Shown one piece after another: positions 1 to 6,228 of a stretch of 8,321 nt of DNA. Source of the DNA: Candidatus Beckwithbacteria bacterium CG23_combo_of_CG06-09_8_20_14_all_47_9 (GTDB taxonomy: Bacteria; Patescibacteriota; Microgenomatia; UBA1400; CG1-02-47-37); NCBI GenBank assembly GCA_002772455.1, contig PCSQ01000100.1, positions 1,833 to 10,153 on the forward strand, written 5' to 3'. The notes below the pieces were generated by a model. It worked only from the letters and a program-made list of their open reading frames with translations. It made no database searches and was not told where the DNA came from. Numbering within the stretch: position 1 is the stretch's first letter; every line of letters starts with the position of its first letter. A program made the translations under genes and the position numbers.

Positions 1-648
1 GCCCGGGCGTTTAGCGCCGCCGAAGCCGGGATTGAAGACGCGCTTAAAGCTATAACCGTCGGCAGCGGCAACTTAACCGTGGATGGAATTGACGTTAATT
101 ACACCGTCACCGGTCAGCAATTTCTGCAAGGCCGGTTTCCGGAAAACGGCGTGGCCCAAGTAATTTTAGACGGCAACGAAAATATCTTGACAATCGAGTG
201 GGTCGAGGAAGGCGACCCGGTAGAAGATCCGGGGACCTGCGTCGGTAAAACCGGTGAGGCGCCGGCGTCATTGCTGATTTCGGTGATAAACAGCGATTAT
301 GAGGTGCGCCGCGTTGGGATTAACGCCTGCGTTTTAAGATACACCAATAATCTGGAAGACATTTCTGATTTCGGCGACTTTCCCTATTTAAGAAGATATA
401 ATTTGGAGATATCAGACGGCGACCAATTAGTCCGGATCCGGCCGGTGTATAATTCAACCAGCCTGCAGGTGACAGCGGACCCGGACTCTTTCGACCCCCT
501 GCCTGACCAGGCCTATTTGATCAGTTCCTCGGCCCAGATCAAGACGACCAAGGAAGCCAAAGCGATCGAAGTTACCCGGCTGGAACCGGCGGCGCCGCCA
601 ATTTTTGACTATGTTTTATTTTCCGGAGGAAATTTAGATCATCTATAA
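1..648 (+). CDS. PilX-like / pilin-like type IV pilus protein, 3' part
   Basis: The frame is open from base 1 to the TAA at 646-648, giving 215 residues; the true start and any prepilin leader lie before the window. The first visible residues read ARAFSAAEAGIEDALK, which matches the end of the hydrophobic N-terminal helix in PilX-type minor pilins and pilus assembly proteins, where an (A)AEAGIE motif is typical. The rest is a soluble, acidic, probably beta-rich domain with two cysteines (around CVGKTG and INACVLRY) that could form a disulfide outside the membrane. A GTG at 79 could be taken as a start, but this would cut off the pilin-like helix. The gene lies 18 bases before pilM in the same frame, which fits a pilus operon. 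The class is fairly sure; whether it is a minor pilin or another PilX-like protein is not resolved. Confidence 0.8.
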   Translation, partial: ARAFSAAEAGIEDALKAITVGSGNLTVDGIDVNYTVTGQQFLQGRFPENGVAQVILDGNENILTIEWVEEGDPVEDPGTCVGKTGEAPASLLISVINSDYEVRRVGINACVLRYTNNLEDISDFGDFPYLRRYNLEISDGDQLVRIRPVYNSTSLQVTADPDSFDPLPDQAYLISSSAQIKTTKEAKAIEVTRLEPAAPPIFDYVLFSGGNLDHL

Positions 649-666
649 ATTAACCAAAACCTGCCT

Positions 667-1635
667 ATGGGAAATTTTTTCGGATTAGATTTAGGTTCAT
701 CTCAAATTAAAGTCTGCCGGGCGGAAAAAAGCGGTCCGGGATTTAAGTTAAAAGCTTTGGCGATTGCTTCAGAGGTGCAAGCGGCAGTTAAACTGGCAGG
801 AATTAAATCAAATTGCGAGGTCAACCTGGCCTTGCCCGAGGCCGAGATTTACACCCGGATTGTGGATATTCCTAAACTGTCGGAAACCGAGCTGAACTCG
901 GCCATCCAATTTGAAGCTGAACAGTATATTCCGGTTAACCTGGAAGAAGTCGAATTGTTCCACCAAATTTTGCCGGCGCCGGAGACAGTCGAGGCCAAAA
1001 CCATGAAAGTGCTGTTGATTGCCGTGCCCAAAGAGCGGTTAAACCGGGTGACCGCGCTTTTAGACAGCGCCGGTTTGATCCCCCACAATTTGGAAACCGA
1101 GCTGTTTTCTTTGAAGCGGGTATTGGCCGAGCCGAACCGGTATCAACTATTACTGCTTTTGTCCCACAAAACCACGGATATGATGGTGGTGTATAAAGGC
1201 GAACCGGTAATGATGCATTCACTGCCGGGCGGCGGCTTGGGGCTGACCCGGAGCCTGGTGACGGAAATGAATTTATCGGAAATGCAGGCGGAACAATACA
1301 AGCATACTTACGGTTTGCGCGCTGATCTTTTGGAGGGAAAAGTGGCGGCGGTTCTCCAGCCGCTCATGAATGAATTGGTCAGCCAAATCAATAAAACCTA
1401 TGTTTATTTAAATGAGCAGGGATATAAAAAGAACCCGGAACAGATTATTTTGGCCGGCGGCGGGGCGCTCCTGCCCGGTTTAACCGGTTTTTTAGTGGAG
1501 AAGTTAAATACCGAAGTCGTCGTCGCCGATCCGTTTAAACAATTTGTTAAAGATGAACTGTTTCATCAATTAGTCACCAATGAAGCTAATCCTCAATGGG
1601 CGGTGGCGGCCGGTTTGGCCATCAAAGGGTTATAA
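667..1635 (+). CDS. pilM: Type IV pilus assembly protein PilM (actin-like ATPase)
   Basis: This is a cytoplasmic actin-fold ATPase that docks on the cytoplasmic tail of PilN and links the pilus motor to the inner-membrane platform. It has 322 residues, slightly short for the family (about 350). The phosphate-1 motif GLDLGSSQIKV is at residues 6-16. The PilM hallmark stretch IVDIPKLSETELNSAIQFEA follows around residue 65, with E-QYIP just after. The nucleotide-binding glycine motif LAGGGALLPGL is at 262-272. The ATG at 667 is the only sensible start, because the 18 bases after the previous stop contain no other start codon in this frame. No Shine-Dalgarno site is placed for it: the nearest GGAGGA (625-630) is 36 bases upstream, inside the preceding gene. 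A TATAAA at 644-649 is a weak promoter candidate. pilN follows after 3 bases. Confidence 0.95.
   Translation: MGNFFGLDLGSSQIKVCRAEKSGPGFKLKALAIASEVQAAVKLAGIKSNCEVNLALPEAEIYTRIVDIPKLSETELNSAIQFEAEQYIPVNLEEVELFHQILPAPETVEAKTMKVLLIAVPKERLNRVTALLDSAGLIPHNLETELFSLKRVLAEPNRYQLLLLLSHKTTDMMVVYKGEPVMMHSLPGGGLGLTRSLVTEMNLSEMQAEQYKHTYGLRADLLEGKVAAVLQPLMNELVSQINKTYVYLNEQGYKKNPEQIILAGGGALLPGLTGFLVEKLNTEVVVADPFKQFVKDELFHQLVTNEANPQWAVAAGLAIKGL
1624..1629 (+). promoter_or_regulatory. Shine-Dalgarno site for pilN
   Basis: AAAGGG lies 9 bases before the pilN ATG, inside the last codons of pilM. It is worth noting because most starts in this window lack a recognisable Shine-Dalgarno sequence. Confidence 0.55.
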
Positions 1636-1638
1636 ATA

Positions 1639-2175
1639 ATGGAAATCGAATTAGCCAAAAAGACTATCGGCCGCGTCCGGCAGGCCCAGCGGGCCAAACG
1701 GGCCCTGGATAAAGTGATTATTTGGGGAGCGATATTTTTAAGCCTTGTCATCATCATTATTGCCGCGGCTAACCTATTGGTAAACCGGGAGAATCAGGTG
1801 CTGGACTCTAAAATTCAGTCGCTGAAAAAACAGATAGAGGCTAAATCAAAAATCGAAAACCAGCAGGTTTATTTAAACAGCAAATTGACGGCTTTCGGCG
1901 GTTTAATCAAGACCCATGAATTGCATCAGGCCATCGCCGAGACAATTTTTTCCCTTATTCCCGATGGTACCAGTCTGAAAGGTTTTGAGGTGACCGAGAC
2001 GGGCGTCATCAGCCTGGCCGGCAGTGTGCCCAGCTGGGGCCTTTTTTCCCGGCTGCTGACCAATTTGGAACAACCGAGCCGGCCGTTAACCGTTGCCCAA
2101 TCGAAAATTATGCAGATTAATTTTACTGCTGACGGCCAAGTCGATTTTGATCTGGAGCTGACCTTAAAAATATGA
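1639..2175 (+). CDS. pilN: Type IV pilus inner-membrane platform protein PilN
   Basis: The protein has 178 residues and the PilN architecture. A short basic cytoplasmic tail (residues 1-25, rich in K and R) is followed by one membrane segment at about 26-48 (WGAIFLSLVIIIIAAANLLV). A charged coiled-coil follows at about 49-85 (QVLDSKIQSLKKQIEAKSKI), then a ferredoxin-like extracytoplasmic domain ending in an alternating beta strand. PilN pairs with PilO through the coiled coil and binds PilM through its tail. The usual INLLP motif that enters the PilM groove is not seen in the tail. The ATG is preceded by AAAGGG at 1624-1629, a good ribosome binding site 9 bases away. The stop TGA overlaps the pilO start in an ATGA. 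The name rests on position between pilM and pilO plus topology, because the primary sequence of PilN is poorly conserved. Confidence 0.85.
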   Translation: MEIELAKKTIGRVRQAQRAKRALDKVIIWGAIFLSLVIIIIAAANLLVNRENQVLDSKIQSLKKQIEAKSKIENQQVYLNSKLTAFGGLIKTHELHQAIAETIFSLIPDGTSLKGFEVTETGVISLAGSVPSWGLFSRLLTNLEQPSRPLTVAQSKIMQINFTADGQVDFDLELTLKI

Positions 2176-2873
2176 CGAAAAAACAAAAAATTACCGGTCA
2201 AATTCTGGTTTTAGCGGTGACTTTACTTTTATTTGTCCGGCCGCTGGCGGTTAAACTAAACGCTAATTTAAAAGCGAGAGAACAGTTGGTGAAGCAGGCG
2301 GCGGAATTATCGGAGAAGCTGGAGATCTTAAACGGGATTGAGACGGGCCTGGTAGACGAACGGGTTAAAAAAATGGAAGCGGTATTTCCGTCGATAAAAC
2401 CGATCGTTCCCTTGCTGGCCAGCCTGTCCCAGTTAGCCGCGGAACACAGCTTGACTTTCGGCGGCTTGAGCCTGTCACCCGGGAGCTTGAGCCAGGAAAA
2501 GGGCCAGTCGGACCTGAAAGACTTAAGTTTTAATTTTGAGGTGGGCGGCGATTTTCTCCGGATCAGTCAATTCATGAAGTCCCTGGAGAATACGGCCCCG
2601 TTAATGAAGATTGAGTCGGTGTCCTTAAACATTAAAACCAATCCCCTGTTTGATCCCGGAGCGACCCAGGTAACGGCCCAAGTTGAGGTTTCGGCCTATT
2701 ACCAAGCGCCGCCGAAAACTCTGGGCAGTATTGATAAACCGGTTCGGCTGTTAACGAAAAATGAAGAGGGGCTGTTAAACCAGCTGATTGGTTTCAGGAC
2801 GTTTCCGGCGATTCTGCCGACGGGGGCAGTGGGGAAAGAGGATCTGTTTGAGGTTCAGCCAAGACTACCTTGA
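2172..2873 (+). CDS. pilO: Type IV pilus inner-membrane platform protein PilO
   Basis: The protein has 233 residues with one N-terminal membrane segment at about 7-22 (ITGQILVLAVTLLLFV). A coiled coil follows at about 30-60 (LKAREQLVKQAAELSEKLEI), then a mixed alpha-beta extracytoplasmic domain. The segment around residue 128 (GGDFLRISQFMKSLEN) is typical of the PilO ferredoxin-like fold. PilO dimerises with PilN to form the platform that holds the pilus machine. The start overlaps the pilN stop (ATGA), so translation is probably coupled; a GGAG at 2156-2159 is rather far away. The C-terminal tail (residues 208-233, including GAVGKEDLF) is encoded opposite the last codons of khpA, a tail-to-tail overlap of 80 bases. 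No pilP or pilQ follows. Identity rests on topology and on the order pilM-pilN-pilO. Confidence 0.87.
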   Translation: MTKKQKITGQILVLAVTLLLFVRPLAVKLNANLKAREQLVKQAAELSEKLEILNGIETGLVDERVKKMEAVFPSIKPIVPLLASLSQLAAEHSLTFGGLSLSPGSLSQEKGQSDLKDLSFNFEVGGDFLRISQFMKSLENTAPLMKIESVSLNIKTNPLFDPGATQVTAQVEVSAYYQAPPKTLGSIDKPVRLLTKNEEGLLNQLIGFRTFPAILPTGAVGKEDLFEVQPRLP

Positions 2874-3084
2874 CCCGTTGACTGGTTTTAATCGCTTTGA
2901 CTTTGACCAGTTCCCTAATGGCCGAGATAATTTTTCCGCCTTTGCCGATGATTTTGCCCATATCTTCCGGCGCGACGCTGACAGTTAAAATAACGGTCCC
3001 GGTCGGATCGGTGCCGGCCTCTATTTTGACCGCTTCCGGCCGGTCAACAATCCGGCTGATTAAAAATTGCAGCAGTTTATCCAT
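2794..3084 (-). CDS. khpA: KH-domain RNA-binding protein KhpA (YlqC family)
   Basis: This is a single type-II KH domain protein, usually about 75-80 residues and here 96. The line VAPEDMGKIIGKGGKIISAI (residues 38-57) contains the RNA-binding GxxG loop as G47-K48-G49-G50 and is almost diagnostic for the family. The KH fold should end near residue 76 (VKVVLAE). The remaining 20 residues are a proline- and serine-rich tail (PQTDPLSPLPPSAESPETS) encoded entirely within the overlap with the opposite-strand pilO. Its start overlaps the rpsP stop by 8 bases. The neighbourhood rpsP-khpA is conserved in many bacteria, where rimM and trmD usually follow; here the convergent pilus operon follows instead. 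In other bacteria KhpA binds RNA and affects cell elongation and division. The role here is inferred from the family. Confidence 0.93.
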   Translation of the reverse strand: MDKLLQFLISRIVDRPEAVKIEAGTDPTGTVILTVSVAPEDMGKIIGKGGKIISAIRELVKVKAIKTSQRVKVVLAEPQTDPLSPLPPSAESPETS

Positions 3085-3310
3085 TGATTTTGAGCAAAAG
3101 TTTGAGCGTTGGCGTCGGCTGGGCGCCTTTAGCTAACCATTCGGCTAAAAGTTTTTGGTTGACTTTTATCGTTGCCGGCTGGGTTTGCGGCGAGTAAAAC
3201 CCCAACTGGGCGACAAACTTGCCGTCGCGCTTGCTGCGCCTTTCGGCTACGACAATCCGGTAATGGCTTTCCCCGCTCTTACCGATCCGTTGAAGTTTTA
3301 TTCTAAGCAT
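3077..3310 (-). CDS. rpsP: 30S ribosomal protein S16
   Basis: S16 is a small-subunit protein needed for assembly of the 5' domain of 16S rRNA. The 77-residue product starts with the family signature: [20 protein letters not shown] at residues 2-21, then S-RDGKF (26-32) and LGFYSP (36-41). It is slightly shorter than the usual 80-90 residues, with no C-terminal extension. The ATG at 3310 overlaps the end of rnc by 13 bases, and the TAA overlaps the khpA start by 8 bases. There is no Shine-Dalgarno sequence in front of the ATG; the bases directly upstream are CTCCCC. Instead, a perfect extended -10 element ends six bases before the start, which suggests a leaderless mRNA made from inside rnc, in addition to read-through from upstream. 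Confidence 0.96.
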   Translation of the reverse strand: MLRIKLQRIGKSGESHYRIVVAERRSKRDGKFVAQLGFYSPQTQPATIKVNQKLLAEWLAKGAQPTPTLKLLLKING

Positions 3311-3921
3311 GGGGAGATTATAGCAGATTTGGCGGCGGCTTGTTCGGCGGCTTGTTTGGAGAGTCCCGTACCGGCGGCCATGAGCCTTCCCTTTAAATAT
3401 ACCCCGACATTGAAAGTTTTTTTATGGTCCGGGCCGGTAGTTTTTAGCAGTTTATATCGCGGAGCGGCGTGATAAGTTTTTTGCCATTTTTCCTGAAGCG
3501 TGCTTTTATAATCCACCAGTTCTACTTTTAAGTTTAATAAGTGTTGGCTGATAAATTCAGCGGCTTCATTCAAACCTTTTTCCAGATAAATGGCGCCGAT
3601 GACCGCTTCGAAACAATCGGCTAAGATCGAAACATTTTCCCGGCCGCCGCCTCTGGCCTCACCTTTGGCCAGAATTAACTGCTCGTTTAATTTTAAATTT
3701 TTGGCGGCCAGGGCCAGGGTTCTGGTTTGGACAATTTGCGAGCGCTTCAGACTCAAGCCGCCCTCATTTTTTTCCGGAAACCGGCGGTAAAGCCAGTCGG
3801 AAACGACTAATTCCAGGACCGCATCGCCTAAAAACTCGAGGCGTTCATTAGAAACCAAGGCCTTATTTTCATTCAGGGCCGAACGGTGGGTCAGGGCGAT
3901 TTTACTTAAAGGCTGGGCCAT
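3298..3921 (-). CDS. rnc: Ribonuclease III
   Basis: This double-strand-specific endoribonuclease processes rRNA precursors and structured mRNAs. The 207-residue protein has the RNase III signature [12 protein letters not shown] at residues 25-36, with catalytic or metal residues E26, E29 and D33. The second acidic pair, D102 and E105, is in [12 protein letters not shown] full dsRNA-binding domain runs from about residue 137 (DYKSTLQE) to 205, ending in the conserved KQAAEQAA helix. All key residues are present, so the enzyme should be active. The N-terminus is short: it begins about seven residues before ALTHRS, without the usual first helix. An in-frame TAG five codons upstream rules out a longer protein. 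AGGA at 3935-3938, 13 bases before the ATG, is a possible ribosome binding site. The start overlaps nusB by 20 bases and the end overlaps rpsP by 13. Confidence 0.96.
   Translation of the reverse strand: MAQPLSKIALTHRSALNENKALVSNERLEFLGDAVLELVVSDWLYRRFPEKNEGGLSLKRSQIVQTRTLALAAKNLKLNEQLILAKGEARGGGRENVSILADCFEAVIGAIYLEKGLNEAAEFISQHLLNLKVELVDYKSTLQEKWQKTYHAAPRYKLLKTTGPDHKKTFNVGVYLKGRLMAAGTGLSKQAAEQAAAKSAIISPCLE
3317..3325 (-). promoter_or_regulatory. Extended -10 promoter (TGCTATAAT) for rpsP, predicted leaderless
   Basis: On the minus strand TGCTATAAT matches the extended -10 consensus TGnTATAAT exactly. Six bases (CTCCCC) separate it from the rpsP ATG, so the expected transcription start is at or within a base of the A of the ATG. 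There is no convincing -35 at 16-18 bases upstream (GAACAA at the 17-base position), which extended -10 promoters can do without. The element lies in the last codons of rnc. Confidence 0.6.
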
Positions 3922-4234
3922 TTTTGATGATGCTTCCTAAAACGCCGTTAATAAATTTAGGGGTTTTAGCAGTGCCGTAGGTTTTGCCGATCTCGATGGC
4001 TTCGTCGATTACCACTTTGGGCGGAGTTGCCGGATTACTTTTTAGTTCGCTGATTGCCAGTCTTAAAATAGCCAAATCGACTTTATTTAATTTGCCAACC
4101 GGCCATTCCGGCGCGTTTTGGGTAATTAAAGCATCGACTTGACGATCAAATTTTTTGGCTTTAAAACTGAAACTATACAGCTGTTTAAACCGTTGGACTC
4201 GCCGGCGGTGCCTGGGGTCTAAAACCGTTTTCAT
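3902..4234 (-). CDS. nusB: Transcription antitermination factor NusB
   Basis: NusB pairs with NusE (ribosomal protein S10) on boxA RNA to support antitermination, mainly in rRNA operons. With the chosen start the protein has 110 residues, short against the usual 130-160. Visible motifs are the basic N-terminal [15 protein letters not shown], the core [17 protein letters not shown] (48-64), [17 protein letters not shown] (71-87) and the near-diagnostic KFINGVLG (93-100). I chose the ATG at 4234, which shares its A with the TAA of rpmF (TAATG), a classic coupling arrangement. A further ATG at 4258 would add eight residues (MRQLPAIL) but would lie inside rpmF and adds no conserved sequence. No Shine-Dalgarno site is visible. 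The 3' end overlaps the rnc start by 20 bases, so termination-reinitiation coupling with rnc is likely. Confidence 0.92.
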   Translation of the reverse strand: MKTVLDPRHRRRVQRFKQLYSFSFKAKKFDRQVDALITQNAPEWPVGKLNKVDLAILRLAISELKSNPATPPKVVIDEAIEIGKTYGTAKTPKFINGVLGSIIKNGPAFK

Positions 4235-4386
4235 TAATATTGCCGGCAATTGCCGCAAAGCCGGTGGCCGGCCTTAACCCGGCCGCAGTGGGGGCACTTA
4301 AGTAAATGCGGCAGTGTCAGTTTAATGCCGGCGCGGCGTTTGCCCCGGCGGCGGCTGGAAATTTTGCGTTTTGGCTGTGGAGGCAT
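4234..4386 (-). CDS. rpmF: 50S ribosomal protein L32
   Basis: This 50-residue gene sits between recG and nusB. The product starts [20 protein letters not shown], matching the basic L32 N-terminus (PKRK-S-SRR-KRRA), followed by [13 protein letters not shown]. It ends with a four-cysteine zinc ribbon: C31-x2-C34 and C44-x2-C47 (CPHC, CGNC), so this is the zinc-binding form. The length is typical of L32 (about 55-60). The first 23 codons overlap the 3' end of recG in another frame (70 bases), and the stop shares one base with the nusB ATG. No Shine-Dalgarno sequence precedes the ATG. A strong promoter with TATAAT six bases upstream points to leaderless transcription. The zinc form suggests that expression may respond to zinc in some bacteria, but no zinc operator is seen here. 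Confidence 0.95.
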   Translation of the reverse strand: MPPQPKRKISSRRRGKRRAGIKLTLPHLLKCPHCGRVKAGHRLCGNCRQY

Positions 4387-6134
4387 GAAGCCATTATAGC
4401 GGCGGCGGCTTGACGGGTCAAGGTAATCAATTCCAGGTCATCGAGCCGGGCCAGTTTGAACCGGTTAAAACCGTGTTGATCAAAGCCAAGAATTTGGCCT
4501 TCCCCCCGCAATTTTAGGTCCAGCCCGGCCAGCTTAATCCCGGAGTGGATCGTTTCTAATTTTTCCAGCCGGGAAGAACTTTTTTGGCAAAATAACAGAC
4601 AGTAGGCGGTTTGGCTCCTTCGGCCCACCCGGCCGCGCAGCTGATGCAATTGGGCCAGGCCGAAGCGCTCGGCGTTTTCGACGACCATAATTGCCGCTTG
4701 GGGAATGTCAATCCCCACTTCGATTACCGGAGTAGCCACCAAAATTTTAGTTTGGCCCTGACTGAAATTTTTAATAATTTGGGTTTTCTCGACCGCTTTT
4801 AAGCGTCCGTGGATTAAATCAATAGATAAACCGCTAAAAACTTTTTTTAGTTTGGTAAACTCCGTGGTAATGTCTTTGATATCCTGCATCGATTCTTTTG
4901 GCGAGGGTTTGATCAGCGGACAAACAATAAAGACTTGAGATTGATTACCCGTAATTTGCTGTTTAATCCAGCCGTAGCCCGCTAGCCTTTTTTCCTGGGG
5001 AACCAGCCAGGTTTTGACTATTTGCCGGCCGGGCAAATCAGCGAGGCTGGATAAATCCAAATGGGCATAAAGAGTTAGGGCCAAAGTCCGGGGAATCGGC
5101 GTGGCGGTCATGGATAATAAATGGGGCGTAATTTTAGTTTGCAGCAGCTGCGAGCGCTGTTTGACCCCAAAACGGTGTTGTTCATCAATGACGACTAAAC
5201 CAAGCCGGTCAAACTTTCGGTTGAGAAGCGCATGGGTTCCGATCAGGATGTCTCCCTCTTGTTTAACAGATTTGGTGACTAAACCAATTTTTACTCCGGC
5301 CGGAGCGAGGATGGTTTTCAAAGTTTGATAGTGCTGCCGGGCCAAAATTTCCGTCGGGGCCATTATTGCGGTTTTAAGGCCGTTTAAGTAAGCGGCGTAC
5401 ATGGCGATGGCGGCCACCACGGTTTTACCGGAACCGACTTCGCCCTGAAGCAGGCGGTTCATCGGCCGGCCGGAAGCCAGATCAGCCAGAATTTCGTCAA
5501 GGCTTTGCGTTTGGCTGGCGGTTAGGGTAAACGGCAGACGTTTGATTAAGGTTTGAATTTTTACCTGATTAATTTTGAGCCGGTGGGCCAACTTTTTTGC
5601 CTGCCATTGACTTTTTGTTTCCAGTGCCCGCAGCTGCAATTTTAGCATTTCGTCAAAGGCCAAGCGTTTGGTAGCCGCGTCGATGGCGGCTTGGTTTTCG
5701 GGAAAGTGGATTTGCTGCAGGGCCGAATTTAAATTAATTAACCCGTATTTTTTAACAATCTCTTCCGGCAGCCAATCGTCAATTGGTTTTTTTAACTGGT
5801 TATAGATTTGCCGGCGCAGCCATTTAGAGGAAATACCTTTGGTTTCCGGATAGACCGGCACCAAGCGGCCGGTATGGATTAGGGGGCCGTTAACTTCGTA
5901 TTCGTTGCCGGCCAGGCTGATCGGTATTCCCGGCCGCAAAGTTTTCACCAGAAACGACTGGTTAAAATAAGTTAATTCCCTAGTTTTATCCCCTACTTTT
6001 ACCAAAATCTTCTGAAGTGTTTTTCCTGATCTTGTATAAATATTTATGGCGCTGGCGATTACTCCCCTTTCATAGTCTCTTAAATCTTCGTAGCGGGACG
6101 GATAATGATGGAGCAGTTCTTCCCTAGAGAGCAT
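4317..6134 (-). CDS. recG: ATP-dependent DNA helicase RecG
   Basis: RecG regresses stalled replication forks and moves branched DNA. The 605-residue product shows the whole motor: Walker A GEVGSGKT (231-238), MAPTEILA (258-265), DEQHRFG (317-323), TATPIPRTL (343-351), VIEVGIDIP (470-478), the arginine-finger motif LRGRVGR (499-505) and the TRG translocation hairpin LKLRGEGQILG (540-550). The OB-fold wedge occupies about 20-100. The protein begins directly at LLHHYPSRYED, so the usual first 30 or so residues with the GVG helix-hairpin-helix are absent. A TAG eight codons before the ATG in the same frame shows that this is the true limit. The start overlaps the upstream 34-codon gene by 11 bases. 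The last 23 residues (from 583) overlap rpmF and look like an unconserved extension. The helicase is very probably active; the wedge could be modified. Confidence 0.96.
   Translation of the reverse strand: MLSREELLHHYPSRYEDLRDYERGVIASAINIYTRSGKTLQKILVKVGDKTRELTYFNQSFLVKTLRPGIPISLAGNEYEVNGPLIHTGRLVPVYPETKGISSKWLRRQIYNQLKKPIDDWLPEEIVKKYGLINLNSALQQIHFPENQAAIDAATKRLAFDEMLKLQLRALETKSQWQAKKLAHRLKINQVKIQTLIKRLPFTLTASQTQSLDEILADLASGRPMNRLLQGEVGSGKTVVAAIAMYAAYLNGLKTAIMAPTEILARQHYQTLKTILAPAGVKIGLVTKSVKQEGDILIGTHALLNRKFDRLGLVVIDEQHRFGVKQRSQLLQTKITPHLLSMTATPIPRTLALTLYAHLDLSSLADLPGRQIVKTWLVPQEKRLAGYGWIKQQITGNQSQVFIVCPLIKPSPKESMQDIKDITTEFTKLKKVFSGLSIDLIHGRLKAVEKTQIIKNFSQGQTKILVATPVIEVGIDIPQAAIMVVENAERFGLAQLHQLRGRVGRRSQTAYCLLFCQKSSSRLEKLETIHSGIKLAGLDLKLRGEGQILGFDQHGFNRFKLARLDDLELITLTRQAAAAIMASCLHSQNAKFPAAAGANAAPALN
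4393..4421 (-). promoter_or_regulatory. Sigma-70 type promoter for rpmF-nusB-rnc, predicted leaderless
   Basis: Reading the minus strand, TTGACC (4421-4416, five of six bases to consensus) is followed by a 17-base spacer and a perfect TATAAT (4398-4393). Six bases (GGCTTC) then lead to the rpmF ATG at 4386, so the expected start of transcription coincides with the A of the ATG. The promoter is inside the coding sequence of recG near its 3' end (the TATAAT covers residues 579-581). It would let the ribosomal and rRNA-maturation genes be made at a higher rate than tyrS and recG. Confidence 0.75.
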
Positions 6135-6228
6135 AAAACAGCGGCAGGAGTGAGCCTAAAAGCAAACTTAAGCCGGCAATGGCGACAATGACGGTGAAGA
6201 ATTTTCTCTGTCTTTTCGTCAGTCTCAT
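6124..6228 (-). CDS. Small single-pass membrane peptide, 34 aa, unknown function
   Basis: This short open frame fills the space between tyrS and recG. Its ATG overlaps the tyrS stop as ATGA and its TAG lies 11 bases inside recG, the same coupling geometry as the other genes in this string; that is the main reason to call it real. The product has a very basic N-terminus (MRLTKRQRKFF) followed by a hydrophobic stretch from about residue 10 to 33 (TVIVAIAGLSLLLGSLLP), ending in FYAL. It should insert as one helix with the basic end in the cytoplasm. I do not recognise a family. No Shine-Dalgarno site is visible (the upstream sequence is AAAGTTAT). It could also be a leader-type peptide whose translation delivers ribosomes to recG. 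Function unknown. Confidence 0.65.
   Translation of the reverse strand: MRLTKRQRKFFTVIVAIAGLSLLLGSLLPLFYAL

Noticed and set aside
644..649. TATAAA as a promoter for pilM
   Set aside because: There is no acceptable -35 (TTCCGG at the right distance), and the gene sits only 18 bases after the previous pilus gene, so read-through is enough to explain its expression.
935..1222. Minus-strand open frame of 95 codons within pilM
   Set aside because: It is the antisense shadow of a clearly recognised gene.
2881..2911. Inverted repeat ACTGGT / ACCAGT after the pilO stop, considered as a terminator
   Set aside because: Only six pairs with a 19-base loop and no T-run; it lies inside khpA coding sequence.
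3333..3356. Exact 12-base tandem repeat (CGGCGGCTTGTT twice)
   Set aside because: On the minus strand it encodes the KQAAEQAA helix of the RNase III dsRNA-binding domain, a conserved motif of normal length, so there is no sign of an expansion.
3155..3472. Plus-strand open frame of 105 codons
   Set aside because: It lies opposite rpsP and rnc, whose identities are certain. The translation resembles no known family.
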